From: Liolophura sinensis
Taxonomy: Eukaryota; Mollusca; Polyplacophora; Chitonida; Chitonidae
Reading direction: 5' to 3'
NCBI RefSeq assembly: GCF_032854445.1
Contig: NC_088298.1
Coordinates: 13,501,084-13,565,083 of the forward strand
DNA: 64,000 nt
The notes under the pieces were generated by a model. That model made no database searches. It was not told where the DNA came from and was given only the letters and a program-made list of their open reading frames with translations. Position numbers and translations under genes: made by a program. Of the stretch, positions 42,299-53,900 are shown piece after piece; position 1 is the stretch's first letter, and every line of letters starts with the position of its first letter.

Positions 42299-45200
42299 AT
42301 GTCCCTAAAACTTTATTTTCTCGTCTCAGTTTTATGCCTTATTGGCACTCAGGCTGCGAGAGTTGTCCAGCTGATGGAAAAGAAGAGGGTCGACCAAATG
42401 GCAATCGACTGGGTGGAGATACAAGGTAAGACAAGATGTGACGGTTAGCGATTTTGACCATGACAGCTGACGTGATTGTGAACGGACGGTTCACACAGTC
42501 CAGGCTTTTTAGGCTGAAAACTGCTAACAGATTCGGTGTACTGTTCAAAACGAGAAACATGTGTGGTGTCTGAATAAGCCGAGTAAGCATTTCAGGAAAC
42601 GAAAACGACGTCGTGGTAATGGCAGTTCTCAGTCTTCTTCTGCTTGCACTTTCGGTTTTGGTGCACATCTCGCATAGCCGGTTTGTCGGCCCAACGGCGC
42701 CGTTAGCCGCTACCATAAAACCTGACTCGTCTCAACCTGCATGAACTTGGGAGATTCTTGAAATGCCAACTCGACTTATTACCTGTTAATGTTTATTTGT
42801 CTCAGTTTTGATTGATAATCCTGGCGAGTGATTTTTACTTCCTGGTTTAAGGCGTTGGTAGAGCGTCCGCTTCGGGACCGGTAGATCCAGCATCAATCCT
42901 TGATCGAGTCACACCTAAGACTTTAAAAGAGGAAGTTGTAACTTCCTCGCTTGGCCTTCAGCATGAAGGGGATAGTGCAATGACTGGTTGACCTGTATCA
43001 GTATAATGGCTCGGGCGGGGCTCCTTGGCTTACTTGCCTTCGGTAAGTCGTCTCAGTGAAGCAGCACTAAATAAAAGAGCAGTGGAAATCTGTCCTGCAA
43101 CAAGGAGGCACATTACACGTACATGCACACTAAGGATTCCTTTGTCGTCATATGACTGAAAAATTGTTGAGCATGACGTTAAACCCCAAGCACTCACTCA
43201 TTCACTCCTGGTTTAGGCTGTGTTTTCCTTCATGACTTGAGAGTGGTTAGCTCTGCCTAGTGTTACCTCCACGCAGAAGAGTTCCACAGCAGCATATATA
43301 AGAGCGTGTTTGCCGTGAAACGAGAGGTGCCCTCCAGACCTCATGACGATAACATTGGTCTTGGTACCATTAGAAGTATACCAACCAATGCTGACGGCAT
43401 TATACAGCAGTTTAGTGCAACTTGTCCAGTTAGTCTGTCCAACAGGCTTCTGGTTAAAACAGCAGTAGAGTTTGGGATTATTGCTATGCAGTGCGTACCA
43501 CTTTTTGCTGTAAACCTGCGTGGTTTGGACTATTCTCAACTCTGCCATTCTAATCGCAGCAGAGTATGGTTACCTCTTGGATCAGATAAACCTGTTGAAT
43601 ATACATGTACAGTGTTAAATTCAGACCTGATTAGTTTAGGCTTTTCTCAGTCCTACTATTGTAACAGCAGTTGACTAGGTATTTCCGCAGAGAACTTTCA
43701 GGGACTGACTGCAAATTAACCTGGTCGGGTATTCTATTGTACTCAGCCTAAGAGCGGGCAAACCCGATTTTGTAAAAGGCAGTTGTAAAAGACATTTTAC
43801 CTGTTTGTTCGGTGTGTGAGAATATTTTGATGTAACTCAGGTGTGCATGAGCAGATAAAGCTGATCTCTGGTGTCGGCCATTGAGCGGACAGCTAAGGGG
43901 CTTAAATGGGGAATCTGTGATCGGTGCTGCAATCAGGCTGTTGTAGAGATGCCGGGGTCCTTATCTTTGGTCTGCGACCAGGCCCTGGAACTGTGAGGCT
44001 GTGACCATGCAGGCTGCAAATTTGTTTGGCTTTGAACAGGCTGCAGGGTTGCTTGGCTATGACCAGGCTGCGAAAGGGAGGCTGTGGAGCTGTGACGGAG
44101 GTGCTGTGGGGCCCTGTACAGGTTAACGAGGAGGGTCAGCAATCAAGCCACCCTGCAGTTGTAAACAGTGTTGTGATGCACTTTAGATGAGAAATGTAAC
44201 TCTTATTTATTTTGAATACATGCAATATTTATTTCAGTTATTTGTTAACTGATTTATTTCAGTTATTTGTTGTATGTGTTCGGTTTCATGTAACGACTAA
44301 CTAAACTAGGCCAACACATTACAACCACATACACAAGCATCCTGCAGTATTCTACATCTTTGCTTTTTTTATATTTGTTTTCTGTGAGCGCAAATACAAA
44401 TACAAAATGGAGAAGTGTAGCCATGTGAGCGACCTAGACGCATGTGTATGACAAATCGCCGTTCTCAGCAGCAAATGCAAATTTAAATAACAAACAATAC
44501 TCTCAGTTCCTTTCTACATGTTGTAGCAAAGGACTGCACCCTGACGTGTTGTGTGTAAGCTCTAATCATTCATCATTTGTGCCAGCTCAGTGAAGGTCAC
44601 TGGACACGAGACCACAACCGATATGCATATCACACCAGACCTATATATATAGCTACCGGTATGTAGTCTCCATGTGATTACCTTTAGTACTTAAGCTGTC
44701 AATTTTAAATTCTTTACACTTGACCTGGCAGAGATTTGAACTTTTGTTGACTTTTACATCCTAGCCTGGCATGATGACACCACTGTAGTTGTAAATAGAT
44801 AAGAAATATATTGAAATATATATATATATGTATATAAGCTGGTGTATATATTGAGACAACCAATGTAAATATTTGGTTATTTATTATTTTTCCAGAAGCG
44901 ATTCCAATCCAGTCAGAGTCTACTAGTGGAACAGGCTGCAAGTGTATAAGCAATCAGTGCGGTTGCTGTGCCCACCTGAGTGTGCCCGTAGTGAAGCTGG
45001 ATGATACAGGTGAGATAGTACTGGTATTATCAATATCCAGGTGAGGTAGCACAGGTATTATCAACATCCAGGTGAGGTAGCACTGGTATTGTCAATATCC
45101 AGGTGAGATAGTACAGATATTATCAACATCCAGGGGATTTAATACAGGTATTATCAACATACAGGTGAGGTAGCACAGGTATTATCAACATCCAGGTTAG

Positions 45201-48200
45201 ATAGTACAGATATTATCAACATCCAGGGGATTTAATACAGGTATTATCAACATACAGGTGAGGTAGCACAGGTATTATCAACATCCAGGTTAGATAGTAC
45301 AGATATTATCAACATCCAGGGGATTTAATACAGGTATTATCAATATCCAGGTGAGGTAGCACAGGTATTATCAACACCCAGGTGAGGTAGTAGAACCAAG
45401 CCACCCAGACAGAATACATGAGGGTAACACTGAGCTGGCTAGCAAGTAGGCATTATCAACATCCAGGTTAGATAGTACAGGTATTATCAGCATCCAGGTG
45501 AGATAATATAGATATGATCCATATACAGGTGAGGTAGTATAGATATGATCCATATCCAGGTGAGGTAGTATAGATATGATCCATATCCCCGTGAGGTAGT
45601 ATGGAGAAGATTCAAATCCAGGTGAGGTAGTATAGATACAATTCAGATCGAGGTGAGGTAGTATAGATATAATTCCAATGTAGGTGAGGTAGTATAGATA
45701 TGATCCATATCCCCCTGAGGTAGTATGGAGAAGATTCAAATCCAGGTGAGGTAGTATGGAGAAGATTCAAATCAAGGTGAGGGAGTATAGATACAATTCA
45801 AATCCAGGTGAGGTAGTATAGATATGATCCATATCCCAGTGAGGTAGTATGGAGAAGATTCAAATCCAGGTGAGGTAATATAGATACAATTCAAATCCAG
45901 GTGAGGGAGTATAGATATAATTCAAATCTAGGTGAGGTAGTATAGATATGATCCATATCCCCGTGAGGTAGTATGGAGAAGATTCAAATCCAGGTGAGGT
46001 AGTATGGAGAAGATTCAAATCAAGGTGAGGGAGTATAGATACAATTCAAATCCAGGTGAGGTAGTATAGATATGATCCATATCCCCGTGAGGTAGTATGG
46101 AGAAGATTCAAATCCAGGTGAGGTAGTATGGAGAAGATTCAAATCCAGGTGAGGTAGCATAGATATAATTCAAATCGAGGTGAGGTAGTATAGATATGAT
46201 CCATATCCCCGTGAGGCAGTATGGAGAAGATTCAAATCCAGGTGAGGGAGTATAGATACACTCAAATCCAGGTGAGGTAGTATAGATATGATTCAAATCC
46301 AGGTGAGGTAGTATGGAGAAGATTCAAATCCAAGTGAGGTAGTATAGATGCAATTCAAATCCAGGTGAGGTAGTATAGATATGATTCAAATTCAGGTGAG
46401 GTAGTATGGAGAAGATTCAAATCCAGGTGAGGGAGTATAGATACAATTCATTTCCAGGTGAGGTAGTATAGATATGATTCAAATCCAGGTGAGGTAGTAT
46501 GGAGAAGATTCAAATCCAGGTGAGGTAGTATAGATATGATTCAAATCCAGGTGAGGGAGTATAGATACAAGTCAAATCCAGGTGAGGTAGTATAGATATG
46601 ATTCAAATCCAGGTGAGGGAGTATAGATACAATTCAAATCTAGGTGAGGTAGTATTGATATGATTCAAATTCAGGTGAGGTAGTATAGATACAATTCAAA
46701 TTCAGGTGAGGTAGTATAGATATAATTCAAATCCAGGTGAGGTAGTATAGATTCAATTCAAATCAAGGTGAGGTAATATGATATTTTAGAAAATAAACTT
46801 TACATTGTGAGAGTGAATATGTGTGTCTTTTATTTCTTAAATATGCAGTTTAGGATGTGTCCCAAGAGATAAAGTAACATGAAAGCTTGGCTTGAAATTG
46901 TAGTTTTTTCAAAGATCCCAGCGATCAGTCTTGAAATTAAAAATCCTGCAGTCGTGAACTGATAGCTGCCAAAACAGTTCTGTAGGAAGAAGATCCTCCA
47001 TGAGGAATGCTAAGCTGGTCCAGCATAGCCAGGAAGTTCATGTTGTTTCCGAAAGTTTCCAACCATTCTTGATCGGATAAAATAGAGGGGTAATTAACAG
47101 GTATGAATTATACCTCAAACGTGAATTTTGTAAACAAAATTTGGCATAGCCGTATTTCCGTTAAAATCTAAATGATAATTTGCAGGTGGATACGCTAGCT
47201 GCTGGATCTGTGCTCCAGCAGTAATTGTAGCTAGCAACCTCCATCTGTGTTCTAAAATCCCTCTGATGTTCTGCATCATGGGGAAATATTCTTATTTTTC
47301 CAGTCCACAGTTCAGAATTGTGATAATGTGGAATGTTCTATCTAATATGACTTCATATTATACTTACGCAGTCAGCGCTACCATATTTTGACTGTCAAAT
47401 TTGCTTCGGTGTCTTCATTACAAATTGTGTCATTATGATGCCTCTCAACATTATCATATTTTGATTGGTAGAATCTTCTATGTTTTGTTCATCACAGATT
47501 GTGTGAACATGACTTACCTGTGTTACCTGTCCACCATAGCATATTTTGATTCTGTTGAATGTTCTCTATTTTATTCTAGGCTGTGTCAACGTGACTTACC
47601 TGCCCAGTCCACAATACGGAATTTCTTTCACCTTTTCTCTGGATGGAACAATTATTTTTAAATACACAGTGTCAGGTGAGTCATCTATCATTATACTGTG
47701 TCATAGGGATCATCTACAGTTAGACTTTGTTATATGAGTAATTTGCAGTCATACTATGCCTGAGTCATTCACATACAGTGTCAGGTGAGTCATTTACAGC
47801 TACAAATTGTAATGTTATGACATTCTTACAGTAAAGACATGTTTTTGTGTACATTGATAAGACTTTAATCTGCCTTCAACAATAGAGAGCTCTCCTTGTG
47901 TACTTTTACTGCATAATGATTGGGGAAAATGCAGATGTCAAAGTTGTACAAGTTTGTTCTGTTACTGTACAAATACTAGTCAAAAGACGTGACAACAAAA
48001 CATTGTTGTGACAACATATATGTTGTGCCAGGTGAGTCATTTACAGTTACACCATGTTGTAATGAGTCTTTTAAAGCTACATGTACATGTATACTGTGTC
48101 AGGTGAGTCATTTTCAGTTATTCTGTGCCAGTTGAGTCATTTACAGCTACACAGTCATTCTCCTTACAGCAAGTCTCACTCTTTATGCTTGCTTTAAATC

Positions 48201-50974
48201 ACTGCCACCAATAGACAGGCTGACCAACATCGCCTCACCACTGGTGTTCTCATGGTGAACTACATAATCAGCATTCGTCTACAAAAATGGGTTCAGGTGT
48301 TAGAAAGCATGTTTATATTATAACCAAAGGTTGAGGCAGAGTTTTAATTGTTTCTGACCTCACTTCCTGTCTCGTCACTGTGACCTCATTGACCTCAGTG
48401 TTGTTCAAGATTTGTGTGCAGAATTTGCTAGTGGTGGCAGTGATGTAAAACGAATGAAGAGAGCAACACGTGCGCTGTAAGGATTATGTTACTCAGTGTC
48501 AGGTGAGTCATTTACAGTTTACACTGTGTCAGGTGAGTCATTTACAGTTTTCACTGTGCCAGGCCAGTCATTTACAGTTTTATGTAAACTGTACATCGCC
48601 ACAATATGGCTGAAACATTAGTGATGTGGCTTTAAGCCATAATCATTCATTCTACAATTACGCTGTGTCAGGGGAGGCCTCTACAGTTTAAACTGTGTCA
48701 GGTGAATCATTTACAGTTTACACTGTTTCATGTGAGTCATTTACAGTTTACACTGTGTCATGTGAGTTATTTACAGTTTACGCTGTGTCAGGTGAGTCAT
48801 TCACAGTTTACACTGTGTCATGTGAGTTATGTACAGTTTACACTGTGTCAGGTGAGTTATTTACAGTTTACGCTGATTCATGTGAGTCATTTACAGTTTA
48901 CACTGTGTCATGTGAGTTATTTACAGTTTACACTGTGTCAGGTGAGTCATTCACAGTTTACACTGTGTCATGTGAGTTATTTACAGTTTACACTGTCAGG
49001 TGAGTTATTTGCAGTTTATGCTGTTTCATGTGAGTTTTTTACAGTTTACACTGTGTCATGTGAGTTATTTACAGTTTACGCTGTGTCAGGTGAGTCATTT
49101 ACAGTTTACACTGTGTCATGTGAGTCATTCACAGTTTACACTGTGTCATGTGAGTCATTATGCTCATAATATCAGCAGCAATATCTCACCATGCTTCCAT
49201 TCATTGTACTCGCTGATAAAACAAAGGCCCAATCTCTGTTAAAACAGATTTGATACCGGTAACCAGTTACATGTCATAGAGCCAATATATATGACAACAT
49301 GACTCCACATGTGAACTGGGCAAGACAACAGAGCAGGAGATTAATGAAGAAATTCCAACATTAGTAAACTAGAAGCCTTTCAGAGAGCTGGTCGGGAAAG
49401 TTGAGGGGCATTGAAAAAAGATAGGTTTGAGTGTGTGCCATGTGACAGACAGTGGACAGATTTGGATCAAACATTCAAGTCTAAACTGAAACTAGAATTT
49501 TGTGTTGGCCAGATGATTTCGCAAAACCATATACCATTCTTGTTGGGATGATTCAACCATCATGTATTTATTTATTTATTTATTTGATCGGTGTTTTACG
49601 CCGTACTCAAAAATATTTCACTTATACGACGGCGGCCAGCATTATGGTGGGAGGAAACCGGGCACAGCCCAGGGGAAACCCACGACCATCCGCACGTACG
49701 GCCGGAGAGGAAGCCAGCATGAGCTGGACTTGAACTCACAGCGACTGCATTGGTGAGAGGCTCCTGGGTCATTACGCTGCACTAGTGCGCTGAATCACTG
49801 CGCCCCTTCAATCTTGAGTGTATGATGGCCAGTTGATACATTGATGTTGACATCAGATTTGCTCAACATTGATGTTGACAACAGATTTGCTCAACATTGA
49901 TGTTGACAGCAGATTTCTCAGCATTGATGTTGACAGCAGATTTGCTCAGCATTGATGTTGACTGCAGATTTGCTTAACATCCAGTCACCGTACATGTATC
50001 CTAAGCCGACTGTCCGACCAGGATGGGAAGACAATTTAAGGTTAGCATGTGACTGTACTGTACTATATCTGTATGTCACATGTTGGAAAAAATTAATCAG
50101 TGAGTTACTCTTTGTCAGTGATTTAATCTGGTTTGTCAGTTGTTTACTTTAATTTGTCAGTGGTTTACTCTGGCTTGTCAGTGGTTTACTCTCATTTGTC
50201 GGTGGTTTACTCTGGCTTGTCAGTGGTTTACTCTGGCTTGTCGGTGGTTTACTCTGGCTTGTCAGTGGTTGACTCTGGCTTGTCAGTGGTTTACTCTGGT
50301 TTGTCAGTGGTTTACTATGGTTTGACAGTGATTTACACTGGTTTGTCGGTGGTTTACTCTGGCTTGTCAGTGGTTTACTCTCGTTTGTCAGTGGTTACTT
50401 TAATTTGTCGGTGGTTTACTCTGGCTTGTCAGTGGTTTACTCTCATTTGTCGGTGGTTTACTCTGGCTTGTCAGTGGTTTACTCTGGCTTGTCAGTGGTT
50501 TACTCTGGCTTGTCAGTGGTTTACTCTCGTTTGTCAGTGGTTACTTTAATTTGTCAGTGGTTTACTATGGTTTGACAGTGATTTACACTGGTTTGTCGGT
50601 GATTTACTTTGGTTGCCTCCACACATAAGGCTGGCTTAATCCAGGCAGATGTTTATTTGAACCTGAATTCTGTGAGATGTTTACTTGTAACTAAATCATT
50701 TCAAGTGAATCTCAGAAAATTCCAAATCAAATGTCTGTTATTTTCAGCACAAAATCCTCCTCCAGTGTGCTTTGGAATTCCCAAGCTGACCAAGTTGGCT
50801 GGCATTTGTCTGCGCTTCTACAACGTAACTTTCACCAAGTCCTCTTTGTCCGCTTGTATCAGACTGGAGGTGAACCTGAAAGGACTTCTCGTTGACAAAT
50901 TTGAACTGGGCTGCTTTAAAATTCCACCAAGTCAGAAGTTACTTCTCCGCTCAGTGCAGAAGCCGTATGAGTAG
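42299..50974 (+). CDS. Secreted cysteine-rich protein, DUF4773-like, 4 exons, 187 aa
   Basis: Exons 42299-42425, 44896-45009, 47580-47675 and 50748-50974 join in phase at GT-AG sites, giving 187 residues. Residues 1-19 (MSLKLYFLVSVLCLIGTQA) look like a signal peptide. The mature part has ten Cys (57, 59, 64, 66, 67, 82, 120, 133, 149, 168), beginning CKCISNQCGCC. It then reads GCVNVTYLPSP, NPPPVCFGIPK, AGICLRFYNVTF, ACIRLE and GCF, the order I know from the DUF4773 family of secreted invertebrate proteins. Possible N-glycosylation sites are NVT at 84 and 138. The molecular function is unknown to me. An upstream in-frame ATG (42260) exists, but starting at 42299 puts the signal peptide at the N-terminus. 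Introns 2 and 3 are packed with arrays derived from the neighbouring splice sites. Confidence 0.85.
42426..44895 (+). other. Intron 1 of the DUF4773-like gene
   Basis: It contains the family B SINE and a short, degenerate GACCAGGCTGC-type repeat (about 43950-44105). Overlapping open frames on both strands at 43213-43674 (up to 122 codons) have no recognisable domain, and I do not call them genes. Confidence 0.55.
42850..43205 (+). mobile_element. SINE of the (CACT)n-tailed family (family B), fuller copy
   Basis: The head is tRNA-like: TTAAGGCGTTGGTAGAGCGT, and later a B-box-like GATCGAGTC. Body: AGGAAGTTGTAACTTCCTCG and TTGACCTGTATCAGTATAAT. Tail: CATGACGTTAAACCCCAAGC with CTCACT repeats. 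It is more complete at the 5' end than the copy at 16480-16803. Confidence 0.9.
45001..46775 (+). repeat. 1.8-kb array of 5' splice-site-like units in intron 2
   Basis: The array begins at the exon 2 donor itself (ACAG at 45006-45009, then GTGAGATAGTA) and repeats about 60 units of 28-31 bp. A typical unit is GTGAGGTAGTATAGATATGA followed by TTCAAATCCAG. Nearly every unit boundary reads CCAG/GTGAGG, a good match to a metazoan donor. Early units (to about 45410) carry TATTATCAACATCCAG; later ones carry GGAGAAGATTCAAATCCAG. The original donor therefore seems to have been amplified in tandem. Confidence 0.92.
47663..49160 (+). repeat. 30-bp exon-end/donor/acceptor array in intron 3
   Basis: Diverged units start at the end of exon 3 (47663-47810), reappear at 48025-48150, and form a near-perfect array at 48490-48580 and 48663-49157. 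The consensus unit is GTGAGTCATTTACAG plus TTTACACTGTGTCAG. The second half copies the last bases of exon 3 (TACACAGTGTCAG), the first six bases copy its donor GTGAGT, and ATTTACAG can act as an acceptor. Many units have TCATGTGAGT instead of TCAGGTGAGT. A MITE-like element and a SINE scrap interrupt the array. Confidence 0.93.
48161..48483. mobile_element. MITE-like element with long imperfect terminal inverted repeats, copy 2
   Basis: The ends are TCCTTACAGC (48161-48170) and GCTGTAAGGA (48474-48483). Inverted similarity extends inward to ATCACTGCCACC / GGTGGCAGTGAT. About 323 bp, non-coding, related to 10858-11345. The target-site duplication is not clear. Confidence 0.65.
49563..49806 (-). 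mobile_element. SINE, near full-length (family A)
   Basis: In minus orientation it has head (CGCACTAGTGCAGCGTAATG, GTGAGTTCAAGTCCAGC), body and tail (GAGTACGGCGTAAAACACCG), with (AAAT)n. A short body segment is deleted at the CCGTACGTG junction. It lies in intron 3 of the DUF4773-like gene. Confidence 0.92.
49830..49985. repeat. Minisatellite, about 28-bp unit, 5-6 copies
   Basis: Units read CATTGATGTTGACA(A/G)CAGAT followed by TTGCTCAA. It lies in intron 3 of the DUF4773-like gene. Confidence 0.88.
50110..50605. repeat. Minisatellite, 21-bp unit, about 23 copies
   Basis: The unit GGTTTACTCTGGCTTGTCAGT varies at a few positions. The array ends about 140 nt before exon 4. Its TTGTCAGTGG core weakly resembles the GTGTCAGGTG core of the upstream array, so a common origin is possible but unproven. 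Confidence 0.92.
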
Positions 50975-53900
50975 GTTTTTTGCCTTTCACAATTTGTTAT
51001 GATTAAAAATTTTGATGCTGTTAAATACCACACAAATGTGGTAAAGAATATTACGACCTTTGTTAAGATTTCATTGTCATTCTTTTTTTCCTGCAGAATG
51101 AGTAGGGTAACACATGTGGTCCTGTCTGTGTTTTGACCTGGTTAGCATGTAGTCCAGGGATATCTATATTTTGACACATTTAGTCCAAGGATATGAATAT
51201 TTTGACACATATATTTATCTCAAGCATAATAATTAAACTTAGCACTTTGTTTCTGTGCTAACAGTAGAAAAGGCCCATAACTCTGTATATTAGAACCTGA
51301 AAAATACATTTTTATACACCTCCTAAATTCCCCAGATCTCTTGAAATCCGTACCTATGGTCGGTGATAATACTTGAAATGGTAAGAGACTTTAATGGTAA
51401 GTAAAAGTTAATGCACAGGAAAAGATACAGACAGATCAACATACATGACCTTGACATTATGTGTTGAACTTAGGTTTATTTTGTAATTTTGATAAAGAAT
51501 GGCGTACACTAAATCAAGTTACATTAAAATATTTTTGTGGAGAGTTCAAGGTGAGAAGGAAGTAAAATCAGCGGCTGTACGTATAAATTTATGAAATGTT
51601 CAAAATGAAACATGTCTGTGTATATAGCATTTTTATGCATGGCACTGGGAAAAGTTGATAGGAATGAATAATACTTGTGATTCTGGATGGAATAGAAAAG
51701 TCAAGCTTTGAAATATCTCAAGTTCATAGTTTTGTTTCACATATGTAGGCTGATTCCCAGAACCTGCTCTGGGAGGCATTTTGAATATAACAACTCCACA
51801 ATTACGTAAGGTTTGTCCTATTTGATTTTTGAATTTTTGATTTTTTGCATTCCATGTTAAATTGTTTTGTTGAACTAGATTGGTAGGTATTACATGGCAT
51901 TAGGTATTACATGGCATTAGATGAAGTTTACTAAGGAATTACATCCAATAATTATCATGGCAGGTTTCATTCTTAGTGTTTAGTTATTAAAGTGTAACTG
52001 GATTTATGTAAACTGTATCATAGGTTTAACCAGTGGGGTGTTTCAGTGTCGTTGAGATGCCCTTTTCTGACCAACTTAACATGGGAGAGATCGGGAAATT
52101 AGGAGAAAATTGGAAATGAGATGGCCTGATTTCAAATTCTGGCTAAATCTGTGAACGGAATAAAGTGCTTTTTTTTTTATTCTGTTATATGCTTACTGCT
52201 TATGTAAAGTGCCTAGCCCTGTGTGAATAGATGGCACTCTAAAATAAATCACATAATACATGTAGTTTGCCAGATTTGAGGTGTTTGTGTGAATGTACGT
52301 TACAATGTGACATTGTACAATTCTGTACAACATTATCATTGGGTTTTAGCCTAGATATGTTGCTAAGTAATCGTATTCTTAAATCTCACCAGCAGTCTGA
52401 ATCTTCCTTAACTTTAGGGGTTTATTCTAAATAATTAAAAGTTATTTTCTGTACACGCTGATGTGGTTGACAGAATGGTTGACGGGACGAATGCTGATCA
52501 TGATTCAGTCGACATCTGTGATAATCTTCAAGTTAACAACATACCTGGAATTACACCCTTTTGTTGAAACAAAGTGTTTTAGTGTTTGTTAATTTTGTGT
52601 TAATTTAAAGATCATTTAAACTGTGGACATACAGTGATCAATATCTTGGACGTTGGTGTACCTATAGATCCACAGACTGGAGCGCTCAGTGCTCCTGGTG
52701 GACGTTCTGATTCACCACCTCCCCCCCCCCCCCAAAAAAAAGGTAATGCAGTAAAATATCTTTTCTGATTATAACATTGTGCTTTCAGTTAATATTTTGA
52801 GACCCCATGCAATATTGTGCCTTCTATACTATAACACTATACTTTCATTGACCTGAAACTCTGCATTCACTGATCAATGACTGTGCTTGGAGGTCACAAA
52901 CTGCCATGTGCTTTCTCTGACTCAAATCTGTGCTTTTAGACCTTAACCTGATGTACTCTGTGAATACTACATTTTCCTTTACCCCATGTATTTGCTTCTA
53001 AAGTGCTAGAGTGGGCTATGTGGATTATATATTTTGATTATCATATTTACCGTTTCTTAAAAAAAACTTTTGCAGTGTTTATATCAAGTTATAAACTGGA
53101 TTTGTAAGTTTAACAAGGTCATGCTTCCTTGTGTCACTATAAGTGTTTGATAAAACAAAAAAAATGCTGAAACCAAAGTAACTTGCTTTACGTTTACATA
53201 AACGTATATTTTTCTATGTATTTTTAAGAACTTTATGAAATAAAGTACATTTATTCTCGATAAAGATCTGTTGCTTTCTTTATTTTTGTCTTAGAATTGA
53301 GCTGCGGTTTTCTATGATTTCTCAACACAGTGTAAGAAGATGGCCAGTGTTTACAAACTGCAGTATATTAACCCTCTAGCAGACCTGACAGGTTGGTGTA
53401 ATAACACAGCATCCAAGAACATTTGATTTATATGGTAATAGTCAGTTTCAGGAAACCAGACAAGGCACAGTAAACCACAATCCTTCAACGAGTGTTCAAT
53501 TAATGATTTGTTGCTTAACACAGTGGTCAAGAATGTGACTTTTCTACACGAGGTCGGTCAGGAGATGGAATTCTAGACGTTGTTTTAAAAATAACAGCGA
53601 ACTTTTCCAAGTGACGGTGCTGATTTTCAACCTTATACCAAGCTCAGGGTATAAATCAGATTGATGGAGGATAGGCGACCTGCACTAAACTTCATGTAAG
53701 GTTACCTGAAGAGACTTCGTGCTGTTGAGCAGTTATTGCCAACAAGCAAGTGAAATTTGCATAATAAAGGCTGTTATACATGGTATTACAATAACGTTTT
53801 TTTTTTTGGCTCTTCCTGCCAGGCTGAAAAAAAATCAAATTTCCATGCAATTCCAATAAATGAAAGAAAATGCAGAGAGGTTGTGTTTTTTGATACAAAT

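Noticed and set aside
43306-43674. 122-codon plus frame in intron 1 of the DUF4773-like gene
   Set aside because: It overlaps an equally long minus frame; neither resembles a known family nor joins the flanking exons in phase.
48695-49169. Independent repeat-protein gene (155-codon frame)
   Set aside because: It is the intron 3 array; the meaningful frame is the one continuing from exon 3, reported as a splicing question and not as a separate gene.
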